DNA from: Azoarcus sp. KH32C
Lineage (GTDB): Bacteria > Pseudomonadota > Gammaproteobacteria > Burkholderiales > Rhodocyclaceae
Length of the DNA: 64,000 nucleotides
Reading direction: 5' to 3'
NCBI RefSeq assembly: GCF_000349945.1
Contig: NC_020516.1
Location: 1,550,001-1,614,000, forward strand
How positions within the stretch are numbered: the first letter of the stretch is position 1; the number at the start of each line of letters is the position of its first letter. Both the position numbers and the translations under genes were made by a program. Below are positions 25,070-34,365 of this stretch, piece by piece. The notes beneath the pieces are model-generated. The model saw only the letters and a list, made by a program, of their open reading frames with translations, did no database searches and was not told where the DNA came from.

Positions 25070-28060
25070 ATGGCACTTCCATCGTGGACGAACCAGCAAG
25101 TCATCGACCAACTCGTATCCGGCCAGAGCTGGTCCGGCACCACGATCACCTACGCGTTTCCGACAACGTCCAGCGGAATCTACGGCTCCTCCGAGGCGAC
25201 GGGCTTCCAGGACCTCAATGCGACCGAGCAGGCTTATGCCGAACTGGCCCTGACCGCTTGGAATGACCTGATCGCCGTGAATTTCGCCCGTACGACGAGT
25301 TCGGCGTCGAACATCGAGTTCGGGATGAGCAGCACCGGCGTGGATTACGCCCACACCTATTTCCCGACCACCGGCAGCGTCTGGTTCAACGTCACCGAGA
25401 GCACTCTGACCTCGCCCGAAATCGGCAAGTACGGCTTCGAAACCTATGTGCACGAGATCGGCCATTCTCTGGGCCTGGATCACATGGGTGACTACAACGG
25501 CGCCGGAACCTGGACGCCGTCGAGCTACCAGGACAGCACCGTCTACTCCGTGATGTCGTATTTCGGGCCCTCGATGGGAACCGGGTCCGATGGCGGCGAA
25601 GGGCTGGTGGCGTGGGCGGACTGGGTCGGCGCCGATGGCAGGACCTATTCGCCGCAGACTCCCATGCTCAATGACGTCATGGCGATCCAGACGATCTACG
25701 GCGCGGATACGACGACCCGCACCGGCGACACGACATATGGCTTCGGCTCCAACGTCGTCGGGCCGATGGCATCAATATTCGATTTCTCGATCAACCATAA
25801 CCCGATCCTTACGATCTACGATGCCGGCGGCAACGACACGCTCGATCTGACCGGCTGGACGACCGACAGCGTCGTCAATCTGGCGCCGGGATCGTATTCG
25901 TCGTGCAACGACATGACGTACAACATCGCCATCGCGTACTCGACCAATATTGAGAACACAGTGTGTGGCGCCGGCGCGGATACCGTCACGGGCAACAGCC
26001 TCGCCAACGGCTTGGACGGCGGTGCGGGCAACGACAGCCTGTACGGCCTCGACGGCAACGACGACCTGACCGGCGGGGCCGGCAACGACTATATCGACGG
26101 GGGCGCGGGAACCGACTGGGCCTTCTTCTCGGGCTCCATCGCGAGCTACACCGTCACCTACAATTCGGGTAGCCACAGTTTCACCTTCTCGAGCGATGTC
26201 ACGGGCGTCGACACCATCGTGGGGATTGAATATTTCGCCTTCGCGGGGGACGTGACCCGGTCAGCGAGCGACTATACGGGACAGGCTGCCGCCGAAATTC
26301 CCGTCGTCTCGCTGGCGAGCGATGCCGTTTCGCAGTTCGAAGGCGATGGGGGAACGGTGCTCTATACCTTCACAGCGAGCCTCAGCGTCGCTGCCGAGAC
26401 GACACAAACGGTGGGCTGGAGCGTGGCCGGGTACGGCGCGGACTCGGCCGACGGCGGTGATTTCAGCGGCGCGACGAGCGGAACGCTGACCTTTGCGCCG
26501 GGAGAGACGCAGCACACCTTCACGGTTTCGGTCCTGGGCGATCTCACGGTCGAGAGCGACGAGTCCTTTGCCGTCACCCTTTCGGCGCCCTCATCGGGAC
26601 TGCAACTGGGCGACGCAACGATCAGCGCAATCGTCCTCAACGACGATGTCGCGATCCAGTCCGACGATTATCCGCTGGACATCAGCACGACGGGTAATGT
26701 GGACGTGAATGGCGCGGCCCAGGCCGGCGTGATCGAAACCGCCAACGACGGCGACCTCTTCGGCCTCAACGTCGTCGCGGGTACCACCTACGTCTTTTCG
26801 CTCGAGCGGACGAGCGGCAATCTCGACCCGTTTCTGGAGTTGCGCGGGTCGAACGGAGTGCTGCTTGCCTATAACGACGATGCACACGGGACGCTCAATT
26901 CGGAGATCCGCTACACGGCGGTCCAAAGTGGCACCTTGTACCTCGCCGCCTTCGATGCGTTCGACGGCACCGGCAGCTACGCGCTCGAGGCGACGACCTT
27001 GCCGGGCGTGACGGTGAATGGCGACGATGCGGTCAACAAGCTGGTCGGAACCACAGGCGACGACCTGATTTACGGTTTTGGTGGTGCGGACACGCTCACG
27101 GGCGGCAACGGCAACGACTGGCTGGATGGCGGGAGCGGGGCCGACAAGCTCTACGGCGGGGCCGGGGACGACTCCTACGTCGTCGACGACGCGGGGGATA
27201 AGGTGACCGAGTTGCTCGGCGCCGGTGTGGACCAGGTGGTGTCGTCGGTTTCCTACACGCTCAAGAACAACATCGAGGACCTGACCCTCGTCGGCACTGC
27301 GAACACGAATGGCACTGGCAACGCGCTCGCAAACGTTCTCACCGGCAACGACGGAGACAATCTGCTGACAGGCGGGCGGGGGGTGGATACCTTCCGCGGT
27401 GGCCTGGGTAACGACACCTTCGTGCTCGATCAGGCCGGCGAGCTTGAAAACGTCTGGGAGGTGGTCGGGGGCGGCACGGACACCGTGCAGATCGCGTATT
27501 CCAACACGTCGAAGCTGTCGGCGATGTCGGTCGATCTGGCGGGCGGATCGCTCTGGGCGATCGAGAACGTGACGGTCACCGGAAAGGGTCTGTTCGACGT
27601 GTACGGCAACGAACTCGACAATGTGCTGATCGGCAACGCCTCCTCAAACCGCGTGGAAGGTGGAGATGGAAGCGACCACCTGGACGGAAAGGCGGGTAAC
27701 GACGTCCTCGTGGGTGGCGGCGGCCTGGACATTCTGACCGGCGGCGCCGGCAAGGATACCTTCGATTTCAACAACCTTTCGGAGATGGGCGTCACGAGTT
27801 CGACTTGGGACGTGATCACCGACTTCAAGACGAGATCCGACCGGATTGATCTTTCCGCCCTCGATGCGAATTCGGTGACGGCCGGAGATGATGCGTTCAG
27901 CGCCGTCATACTTGGCGCCGATGCTGCGTTCACGAGCGCCGGCCAGCTGAAATTCGCGGGAGGCGTGCTTTACGGCAACACCGATGCGGATTCGGACGCG
28001 GAGTTCGCGATCCAGCTGACGAACCTTGCGTCCTTGTCGGCGTCGGATCTCATTCTCTGA
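25070..28060 (+). CDS. Serralysin-like metalloprotease with Calx-beta, PPC and RTX repeats
   Basis: A 996-residue secreted protein. The M10 protease domain (residues 1-220) has the zinc site HEIGHSLGLDH (128-138) and the Met-turn SVMSY (M162). RTX nonapeptides (GGAGNDSLYG, LDGNDDLTGG) follow at about 305-350, then a Calx-beta domain (about 410-520), a PPC-like beta domain (about 530-640), further RTX blocks (about 655-930) and a C terminus rich in hydrophobic residues ending SASDLIL, a type I secretion signal. Calcium should fold it outside the cell. There is no N-terminal signal peptide, as usual for type I export; no ABC/MFP exporter genes are in the window. The upstream riboswitch ties it to c-di-GMP, suggesting a role in biofilm or surface change. 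Confidence 0.9.
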   Translation: MALPSWTNQQVIDQLVSGQSWSGTTITYAFPTTSSGIYGSSEATGFQDLNATEQAYAELALTAWNDLIAVNFARTTSSASNIEFGMSSTGVDYAHTYFPTTGSVWFNVTESTLTSPEIGKYGFETYVHEIGHSLGLDHMGDYNGAGTWTPSSYQDSTVYSVMSYFGPSMGTGSDGGEGLVAWADWVGADGRTYSPQTPMLNDVMAIQTIYGADTTTRTGDTTYGFGSNVVGPMASIFDFSINHNPILTIYDAGGNDTLDLTGWTTDSVVNLAPGSYSSCNDMTYNIAIAYSTNIENTVCGAGADTVTGNSLANGLDGGAGNDSLYGLDGNDDLTGGAGNDYIDGGAGTDWAFFSGSIASYTVTYNSGSHSFTFSSDVTGVDTIVGIEYFAFAGDVTRSASDYTGQAAAEIPVVSLASDAVSQFEGDGGTVLYTFTASLSVAAETTQTVGWSVAGYGADSADGGDFSGATSGTLTFAPGETQHTFTVSVLGDLTVESDESFAVTLSAPSSGLQLGDATISAIVLNDDVAIQSDDYPLDISTTGNVDVNGAAQAGVIETANDGDLFGLNVVAGTTYVFSLERTSGNLDPFLELRGSNGVLLAYNDDAHGTLNSEIRYTAVQSGTLYLAAFDAFDGTGSYALEATTLPGVTVNGDDAVNKLVGTTGDDLIYGFGGADTLTGGNGNDWLDGGSGADKLYGGAGDDSYVVDDAGDKVTELLGAGVDQVVSSVSYTLKNNIEDLTLVGTANTNGTGNALANVLTGNDGDNLLTGGRGVDTFRGGLGNDTFVLDQAGELENVWEVVGGGTDTVQIAYSNTSKLSAMSVDLAGGSLWAIENVTVTGKGLFDVYGNELDNVLIGNASSNRVEGGDGSDHLDGKAGNDVLVGGGGLDILTGGAGKDTFDFNNLSEMGVTSSTWDVITDFKTRSDRIDLSALDANSVTAGDDAFSAVILGADAAFTSAGQLKFAGGVLYGNTDADSDAEFAIQLTNLASLSASDLIL

Positions 28061-28075
28061 TCGCGACGCCTGTCC

Positions 28076-28837
28076 TCATGCCCGGAGCGAGCGCTCCAGT
28101 CTGAACATGTAGCGCTGGATCCGGGCCATCATCTGCCGAGAAAGCCCGAAGAATTCGCAGCCGGCACGGGTGGCAATGCCGCTGCCGGGCTTTTCCACGG
28201 TGTAGAGGTTGCGCACTTTCAGCCCGACTTCCAGCGACTCGTTGTCCGGAAGCTCGAGGTGGCAGCGGTTGAATTCCATGCCCGGCAGGAAGGGTAGTTC
28301 GTCGGGTGGGACGACGATCGCAAGTCCACCTCCGCTGATGTCGAGGATGCGAAGCTTGACCGTCTTCTTCCGCCCGTCCGGGAGCGAATGCGTAATCGAA
28401 CACGTCACGGGTTCCGACTGCGGCGTCGGGAGTCGGAAGAATTCCCGACGCTGGAGCCGCAGGATGCTTTCCGGCAGTGCCGCGCGCAGAGCCGGGCGGT
28501 GGTCGAAAGTGTCCAGCGCGGCAGCCTCGACCGTGAACTGGATGTTTACCTTCTCGAGCCGCGTCGTGCAGACCAGCTGAGCAGCATTCCCGGCCAGCGC
28601 GCTCACCGCCTCGTCAGCGGGCGCATCGAGGACCAGCGCGCTGCCGTCGGAAGAAATCGCCAGAACCTTGGTAACGAACCAGGGGCCTGTGTCGATGTAG
28701 GTCGTGACCGGTTCGCGCCGGGCAACCAGTGCGTTCAGGAGCTGCAAGATCTCCCGCCGGTCGTGAATTGAATAACGGGCAAAGGCACCGGGGTCCAGGG
28801 GCGGCTGCGGAGTGCTGCGGTCGGAGGGCGCGGTCAT
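28076..28837 (-). CDS. ycgR: YcgR-type flagellar brake protein
   Basis: A 253-residue protein with an N-terminal YcgR domain (residues 10-125) and a C-terminal PilZ domain. The c-di-GMP motif is RREFFR with DISGGGLAIVV. In the family, c-di-GMP-bound YcgR contacts the motor and slows swimming. It is downstream of the flagellar late genes on the same strand and converges on the riboswitch-controlled protease gene, so two c-di-GMP outputs are neighbours. Confidence 0.9.
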   Translation of the reverse strand: MTAPSDRSTPQPPLDPGAFARYSIHDRREILQLLNALVARREPVTTYIDTGPWFVTKVLAISSDGSALVLDAPADEAVSALAGNAAQLVCTTRLEKVNIQFTVEAAALDTFDHRPALRAALPESILRLQRREFFRLPTPQSEPVTCSITHSLPDGRKKTVKLRILDISGGGLAIVVPPDELPFLPGMEFNRCHLELPDNESLEVGLKVRNLYTVEKPGSGIATRAGCEFFGLSRQMMARIQRYMFRLERSLRA

Positions 28838-28866
28838 GCGAAAGGTCGCGAATCAAAAAGCAATCT

Positions 28867-29190
28867 TTATAGCACGGATGGCGGGGGCGGCGGCCCTGCG
28901 AGCTTGGCCGCCTGACCGCCTTGTTCCACCCTGTAGATCCATGCCAGCAGCTCTGCGACAGCGACGTAAAGCTGCGGCGGAATGCGCGCGTCGAGATCGA
29001 CCTGCATGAGCAGTCCGACGAGCTCAGGCGATTCATGGACGAAAACGCCGGCCTCGCGTGCGCGTTCGATGATTTCGCGCGCGATCAGTCCGCGCCCCTT
29101 GGCGACGACGCGCGGCGCGGCGTCGCCCTTGCTGTAGGTGAGTGCGACGGCTTCGCCGCGCTTTTCGGCGGCCGATTCATTCCCGTTCAT
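28867..29190 (-). CDS. FlhB C-terminal-like protein
   Basis: A 107-residue protein similar to the cytosolic part of FlhB: AVALTYSKGDAAPRVVAKG, LIAREIIERAREAGVFVHESPELVGLL, IPPQLYVAVAELLAWIY. The NPTH autocleavage site of FlhB is absent, as in the FhlB group. It may modulate export substrate switching together with FliK, whose gene end it overlaps by 14 bases. The C terminus is Pro-rich. Confidence 0.85.
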   Translation of the reverse strand: MNGNESAAEKRGEAVALTYSKGDAAPRVVAKGRGLIAREIIERAREAGVFVHESPELVGLLMQVDLDARIPPQLYVAVAELLAWIYRVEQGGQAAKLAGPPPPPSVL

Positions 29191-30490
29191 GACGGCGCTC
29201 CGCGACAAAGCCGGTCAAGGGAACGTTGGCCGCGGCGAGTGCGGCATCGAGCTGGGCGCGTGCACTGTCGAGGGCGGAAACGGTTTCCGTGTCGTCTGCG
29301 AGCAGGCGCATCGCGACACCGGCCGGTGTCAGGACGAGCCGGGCTTCGAGTCCGCCGAGGCGGGGAAGCGTCAGCCGCAGCGTGGTCTTCCACTCCTTGG
29401 GCAAGTCTTCCCCGGTCGCCCCTTCGCGTTCTCGCTGCGGATCCTCGATTTCCCATTCCATGGGCTGGCCGGGCCAGACCTGACCGTGCCACACGTAGGT
29501 TTGCGTCGCCATGCCATCGAGCTGCTGGTGAATCACCGGCATCAGCCGCTCGGGCACCGCTGCCGCACGGGCTGCCGTGCTGCCGCCGCTTGCTGCGTTC
29601 GCACGGAGTGCCGAATCATTGCCGTCGAATGAATCCGACGATGCGGGGGAGAGCCGGTCGGCCCCTCTGGCAAGCTGATCGGGCGTCGCTCGCAGTGGGG
29701 GCGCTTCGCTGCGGGCGTGAGGTTCCTCCGCGTGCCCCAGGGCAGCCATCGCCGGTTCGTGGCTTTCCGAGGCCTCGCCCGCCGCCGGGGGCAGCGGCAC
29801 GTTGAGGGCGCCAGCCGGGCGGGGCGTCGCGAACTCGTCCGCGGCGCTCGGGGCATCTGTTTGACCGGGGGCCACCGTCTGCGCGGGCACGGGCTCCTGG
29901 CCCTGGGGTTCCTGGAGCAGGGCGGTGGTCGGGAGTTTTCCCGAAATCCACTGCAGCTGGTGCGACTCGTAGAAAAGCCCGCTTTCCGCAACGGCCTGCT
30001 TGAGAATGGGCGCGAGTGTTTCCCCACCCTGGAGGGGGGGCGCCTCGAGCAAGGGTTGGCCGCCGGCGAGTTCGGTCGGCTTCGCGGCAGGTTGGCCGGT
30101 CAGCAGGAAGCCGATCAGCCGGCCGACGGCGCTCAATGTCGGGCGGGCTTCGGCCGCGCCCTCGTTCACGGCAGGGCCGGGCGGTGTGACGAGCTGGGCG
30201 AACACGGTGTTCGGCGTGTTCTTGGTGACGACGAGTTCGACCGTGTCGCCCGCCGTCGCAGCGCTGTTGAGCGCGAGCGTATAGGTCTTTCCCGCAATGA
30301 TCGCTTGGAAGGTGCCGTCCGGCAGGCTGCGTTGCAGGGCGGCTGTGTAGCGCTCGCCTGCTTCCAGGGCCGGAAGCCGGGACTGGATGTCGCGGACACG
30401 CGCCGACCCCTGCAGCGGCGTCGGTTCGCTGCCGAAGAAGCTCGCTTCGGCGAGCATGCGGAGGCGGGCGGCGAGATCGGAGGGGATCAT
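29177..30490 (-). CDS. fliK: FliK-like flagellar hook-length control protein
   Basis: A 437-residue Ala/Pro-rich protein. The C-terminal 100 residues (TTLRLTLPRLGGLEARLVL, GVAMRLLADDTETVSALDSA) match the Flg_hook domain that contacts FlhB when the hook is complete. The middle is low complexity, as expected of a ruler. It lies between fliT and the FlhB-like gene. Confidence 0.8.
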   Translation of the reverse strand: MIPSDLAARLRMLAEASFFGSEPTPLQGSARVRDIQSRLPALEAGERYTAALQRSLPDGTFQAIIAGKTYTLALNSAATAGDTVELVVTKNTPNTVFAQLVTPPGPAVNEGAAEARPTLSAVGRLIGFLLTGQPAAKPTELAGGQPLLEAPPLQGGETLAPILKQAVAESGLFYESHQLQWISGKLPTTALLQEPQGQEPVPAQTVAPGQTDAPSAADEFATPRPAGALNVPLPPAAGEASESHEPAMAALGHAEEPHARSEAPPLRATPDQLARGADRLSPASSDSFDGNDSALRANAASGGSTAARAAAVPERLMPVIHQQLDGMATQTYVWHGQVWPGQPMEWEIEDPQREREGATGEDLPKEWKTTLRLTLPRLGGLEARLVLTPAGVAMRLLADDTETVSALDSARAQLDAALAAANVPLTGFVAERRHERE

Positions 30491-30544
30491 GTCTGCATAG
30501 CCTCAGCCGACGTTACACAGGCGCGCCTTGGGCGCGCATCGGCA

Positions 30545-30883
30545 TCAGGGTTCGAAGGCGCCGTAGGCGGCGCGCACCGCGCGGTCCCGGACGCCGGCGG
30601 AGAGCAGTTTGCGGGTGCTCTCAAGCCACGGTTGGACGTGGGTCCGGATTTCGCGGTCGTTATCGAGCATCTGGCTGAGAAGCTCGGCCTTGTGGCGGGT
30701 GTCTTCGGGGCTGAGTGGCGCGGCTGCCGGGTCTTGCTGCGCGTCGAGCCGCATCGCCTCGCGTCGCAGGCGGGCCATCTCCTCTTCGAGCGCGGCGAGT
30801 TGCTCCCAGGCGTTGGCGCGAGCCGCTTCGACCATGCCGACCGAGAGCGCGTGCATCGATTCAAGCAAAGGGAGCGTGCTCAT
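30545..30883 (-). CDS. fliT: FliT-like flagellar chaperone
   Basis: A 112-residue all-helical protein (MSTLPLLESMHALSVGMVEA, then LEEEMARLRREAMRL). Its position directly after fliS and its length and helix pattern fit FliT, the chaperone of the cap protein FliD. The ATG at 30883 lies 9 bp after the fliS stop. Confidence 0.75.
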   Translation of the reverse strand: MSTLPLLESMHALSVGMVEAARANAWEQLAALEEEMARLRREAMRLDAQQDPAAAPLSPEDTRHKAELLSQMLDNDREIRTHVQPWLESTRKLLSAGVRDRAVRAAYGAFEP

Positions 30884-30891
30884 GGTCTGCC

Positions 30892-31305
30892 TCAGGCGGC
30901 TTCGGTTGCCACCGCGTTGGGGGCGATGCCTGCCCACGCCTCACGGAGCGTGTGCAGAAGATTACTGACTTCGTCGAGTGCGGGACGGCTGTTGTACAGG
31001 TTGGCGTAGAGCAGGCGCTCGCCCATGTATTCATACAGCGCCGCTAGGCGGGCGGCCAATTCCCCCCCCGCTTCCTGGTCGAGGCTTGCGCGCAGCCCGT
31101 TCAAGATGATTTCGATGGCCTTGGAAATCGCCTCCCCTTTGGCCGGGATATCCTTCAGTTCCATGGATGCGCCGGCCGTGGCAATCGACATCAAGGCGCC
31201 ATCGAAGAGCATCAGGATCAGCTGGTGCGGGTCGGCGGTCATCACCGATGTTTCGATCCCCACCTTTGCATACGCATCGGCACGACTTTGGAATTTTCCG
31301 AACAT
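30892..31305 (-). CDS. fliS: FliS flagellin export chaperone
   Basis: A 137-residue helical protein with the FliS signature SPHQL-like TADPHQLILMLFDGAL and helices LYEYMGERLLYANLYN. It binds the flagellin C terminus and keeps it unfolded for export. Order fliD-fliS-fliT is standard. Confidence 0.95.
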   Translation of the reverse strand: MFGKFQSRADAYAKVGIETSVMTADPHQLILMLFDGALMSIATAGASMELKDIPAKGEAISKAIEIILNGLRASLDQEAGGELAARLAALYEYMGERLLYANLYNSRPALDEVSNLLHTLREAWAGIAPNAVATEAA

Positions 31306-31326
31306 TCGAATGTTCCTCGATGTTTC

Positions 31327-32724
31327 TTAACGGTTTGCGGATAGTGCCGCGAGTTGCTGCGTAAGGTACTGGCTGGTGGCATTCATGCTCGACATTGTCG
31401 TATCCAGTGCCGTGAATTGCGCCTGAAGCCGGGATTCGATCCGCGTCATGCGCGATTCGAGAGCGTCCTTGCGATCGTTCAGCCTGCGGATCGTGGAGTT
31501 GATCCCGTCCGTGCGGTTGCTCAACAGCCCGCCCGTTCCGAGCATGGACTTGGCCATCGTCACGATGTCCGCCGCAACGCCTGCCGTGCCTGCGGCATTG
31601 CCGAAGATGGTGCTGACGTCCTTGGTGGGGTCGGACAGCGCAGTGTCGAGTTTCGTGGAGTCCAGCTTCAGCGAGCCGTCGGCCTGGAAACTGATGCCGA
31701 TGTCCGCGAGGCGTGAAGATCCGCTCGCGAGGCCAGAAACGCTTTCGTTGATGACCGAGCGCATTCGCGATGCGACCGTACGCACCGTCGAATCCCCGTT
31801 CAGCGCGCCAGCCGTCTTGGTGTTCGCATCGTAAGCGGTCTGCGTCTTGATCATCGAATTTAGATCGTTGTACGCCTTGACGAACGCTTCGATATTCTTC
31901 TTGACGGTGTCCGTGTCCGAGGCGACCGTCAGTGTCGTCGGGCTGCCGAGATTCGCTTTGGTCAGGTTCAAAGTAACGCCGGGAATCACACCGGAAACGG
32001 CGTTTGTGGAACGAGTGATCGCGATGCCATCGACCTCCAACTGGGCGTCCTGCGATGCGATCTTCTGAGTCATGGAGCCGGTGTTTGAGGCAGGATCGTA
32101 ATCGAGTCCGGCGACGCCGGACATGCGGATCGTGTTTGCCGTCCCCGTGTCGTTCGACGTGATGACCAGCCGCGACGGTGAGGCGGAGCCGTCATTGACG
32201 ATCGTCGCCGTGACGCCCTTCTTGGCGGTATTGATCGCGTTGCGCACCCCCTCGAGGGTGTTGTTGGTGCTGTCGATCGTGATCGAGAACGTCTTGCTCG
32301 CGTCGGCCGTATAGGTCCCGCCGGTCAGCTGGCCAAGATCGATGGTCAGGGTGCCGGTATTGACGGTCGTGGTGTTGCTTGCAAAGCCGGCAGACGCGAT
32401 CTTGTGGGCCTGAGCGAGGTACTTGACCTCCACGGCGTAGCTTCCGGCGGTGGCGCCGGTGCCCGCGGCAGCGCTGAACAGCGTCGCGTCGGCGACGGTG
32501 GCCTTGAATGCGGAAAACTTTTCGGTCTTGCTGAGTGCTTCGGCGGCGGTCTGCAGCGCCGACAAGCCGCCTTTCAACTGGCCAAATGCCGACAATCGGG
32601 ACTGGAATGAGGTGACCTGCTTCGTGAGCGCCTGGATCGGTTGGCGCTCGATCGACATGAGCTGGGAAATGATCGAGGCGGTGTCGAGTCCCGAGCCAAT
32701 TCCGCCTGCGGAGATCGTAGCCAT
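31327..32724 (-). CDS. fliD: FliD flagellar filament cap protein
   Basis: A 465-residue protein with the FliD N terminus (SAGGIGSGLDTASIISQLMS) and coiled-coil C terminus (LNDRKDALESRMTRIESRLQ, FTALDTTMSSMNATSQYL). It caps the filament and helps flagellin polymerise. It follows flaG by 18 bp. Confidence 0.96.
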   Translation of the reverse strand: MATISAGGIGSGLDTASIISQLMSIERQPIQALTKQVTSFQSRLSAFGQLKGGLSALQTAAEALSKTEKFSAFKATVADATLFSAAAGTGATAGSYAVEVKYLAQAHKIASAGFASNTTTVNTGTLTIDLGQLTGGTYTADASKTFSITIDSTNNTLEGVRNAINTAKKGVTATIVNDGSASPSRLVITSNDTGTANTIRMSGVAGLDYDPASNTGSMTQKIASQDAQLEVDGIAITRSTNAVSGVIPGVTLNLTKANLGSPTTLTVASDTDTVKKNIEAFVKAYNDLNSMIKTQTAYDANTKTAGALNGDSTVRTVASRMRSVINESVSGLASGSSRLADIGISFQADGSLKLDSTKLDTALSDPTKDVSTIFGNAAGTAGVAADIVTMAKSMLGTGGLLSNRTDGINSTIRRLNDRKDALESRMTRIESRLQAQFTALDTTMSSMNATSQYLTQQLAALSANR

Positions 32725-32742
32725 GTCTTTGCTCCAGAATGA

Positions 32743-33150
32743 TCAGGCCGTCTGCCGGAGCAGCAAGCCCTGCAACTTGTCGAGTGCCTTGGCGATGGAA
32801 AGCACTTCCTCGCTCGGAATTTGCCGGATGGTCTCGTTGGTGCTTGAGTCGACGACCTTGACCACCGTTCTTCCCGAGTCTTCGTCTATCGAGAAAAGCA
32901 AATTGCTTGCCTGCGCTTCGACGACTTTCTGAACCTTCTTTACGGCGTCTTCGACATCGGTCTTGGTTGGGGATGCTGCAGCCTGGCTTGGCGCAGTGTT
33001 TGCCGAAGCAGCCTGCGCTGCCAGGGTGGTTGTCGATTCCGGGCGGGGGCCGGACGCGGCCGCAGCTTGAGCGAGCGGGCGCGACTGGAATTGGGCAGCC
33101 GGGAGCATTGAACCGGGGGGGCCGGCGCTTGCAAGGGATTCAATTGCCAT
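32743..33150 (-). CDS. flaG: FlaG protein
   Basis: A 135-residue protein: low-complexity N-terminal half, then the FlaG core VEAQASNLLFSIDEDSGRTV, VKVVDSSTNETIRQIPSEEVL. In polar-flagellated bacteria FlaG influences filament length. GGAGGTT before the ATG is a good ribosome site. Confidence 0.92.
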   Translation of the reverse strand: MAIESLASAGPPGSMLPAAQFQSRPLAQAAAASGPRPESTTTLAAQAASANTAPSQAAASPTKTDVEDAVKKVQKVVEAQASNLLFSIDEDSGRTVVKVVDSSTNETIRQIPSEEVLSIAKALDKLQGLLLRQTA

Positions 33151-33182
33151 AATGGAACCTCCAGCTTCATTCTAGCGCAAAA

Positions 33183-33211
33183 GGCTGGAGTGCCCTGTGG
33201 ACACTCCAGCC
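33183..33211 (-). terminator. Rho-independent terminator after fliC
   Basis: A perfect 10-bp stem GGCTGGAGTG/CACTCCAGCC with a 9-base loop, followed on the minus strand by TTTT, 31 bp past the flagellin stop. Confidence 0.88.
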
Positions 33212-33241
33212 CCTCGTCGATGCGGTGTTGAAGTATCCGCG

Positions 33242-34081
33242 TTATCCGCGCAGCAGCGTCAGCACGTTGTTCGGCATCGAGTTCGCCTGGGCGAGCATCG
33301 CGGTACCGGCCTGCTGCAGAATCTGACCGCGGGTCATGTTCGCGGTTTCCTGGGCGAAGTCGGCATCGACGATCCGTCCGCGGGCGGCGGCAATATTTTC
33401 CGACGAGACCTGCAGGTTCTGCACGACGGACTGGAAGCGGTTCTGCACGGCACCCCAGTTGGCGCGCGCGTTATTGACCTTGTCGAGCGCGCTGTCGATC
33501 GCGACCAGTTCCGCACTGGCTCCGGCCAGACCACCCGAGATGCTGCCGCTGACGCCGGTGAGCGCGCCGGACACGCTGACCTGGCTGGCCGAAACCGTGA
33601 TCGAGTCGTTGGTGGCGGTGCCCGCACCGACCTGGAACTTCGTGTCGGCGGTAATGTTCAGCGCGTTGATGCCGTTGAATGTGGTGCCGCTCAGCACGCG
33701 GTTGATTTCGGACTTCAGCTGTTGATATTCGGTGTCGAGGTTTGCCGCGTCGCTGCCGGTACCGGTGGTGATCGTACCGTTCATCGCCTGCACCGCCAGT
33801 TCGCGCATGCGCTGGAGGTTGTCGGTGACCGATTGCATCGCGCCTTCAGCAGTCTGCGCCATCGAGATACCGTCGTTCGCGTTGCGGATGGCGACGTTGA
33901 AACCACGCACTTGGGCGTTCATGCGTTCGGAGATCGCCAGACCAGCGGCGTCGTCCTTCGCGCTGTTGATTCGCAGGCCGGAAGACAGGCGTTGCACCGA
34001 CGTGGCCAGCATGCTTTGCGAGGTGGACAAGTTCCTCTGAGCATTCATCGACATCGCATTGGTGTTGATTGTTGCAGCCAT
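33242..34081 (-). CDS. fliC: Flagellin, sigma-28-type promoter
   Basis: A 279-residue flagellin. The D0/D1 ends are complete: LSTSQSMLATSVQRLSSGLRINSAKDDAAG at the N side (shown as family match only in part: RLSSGLRINSAKDDAAG) and AMLAQANSMPNNVLTLLRG at the end. The middle (residues about 150-200) is short, so the filament surface domain is small. It is about 80 percent identical by eye to the neighbouring flagellin. A terminator follows and a FliA-type promoter precedes it. Confidence 0.95.
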   Translation of the reverse strand: MAATINTNAMSMNAQRNLSTSQSMLATSVQRLSSGLRINSAKDDAAGLAISERMNAQVRGFNVAIRNANDGISMAQTAEGAMQSVTDNLQRMRELAVQAMNGTITTGTGSDAANLDTEYQQLKSEINRVLSGTTFNGINALNITADTKFQVGAGTATNDSITVSASQVSVSGALTGVSGSISGGLAGASAELVAIDSALDKVNNARANWGAVQNRFQSVVQNLQVSSENIAAARGRIVDADFAQETANMTRGQILQQAGTAMLAQANSMPNNVLTLLRG

Positions 34082-34169
34082 GATGGTCTCCGTCTTTCAA
34101 AGGTTTAGGATGTTCGGGGCAGGGGCTTTGCGGTTACCTAGTGGTGCCTTGTAGCTCTGCTCAAGTGTG

Positions 34170-34196
34170 ATAACGGGCCATCCAACGAAAACTTTA
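34170..34196 (-). promoter_or_regulatory. Sigma-28 (FliA) promoter of the first flagellin
   Basis: On the minus strand TAAAGTTT (34189-34196), 11 bases, then CCCGTTAT (34170-34177). The consensus is TAAAGTTT-N11-GCCGATAA: the -35 is perfect and the -10 matches at 5-6 of 8. The leader would be about 80 bases. Confidence 0.8.
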
Positions 34197-34296
34197 GATA
34201 AATTTTCACCGAAACCGGGTCTTGCGATCGGAGCCTTTCACGACGTCGCCCGCATGATGCGATTTGTGTGCGGCACGCGCGCCTGGATAAAGAAAA

Positions 34297-34341
34297 ACGG
34301 GGCGGGCGGTACGGCCTTGAAGGCCGTGCCGCCCACCCCGT
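34297..34341 (-). terminator. Rho-independent terminator after the second flagellin
   Basis: A 20-bp near-perfect stem ACGGGGCGGGCGGTACGGCC / GGCCGTGCCGCCCACCCCGT with a short loop, followed on the minus strand by TTTTTCTTT, 25 bp past the stop. Confidence 0.92.
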
Positions 34342-34365
34342 GGTGGGATGTGGGTTGATCCGGGA

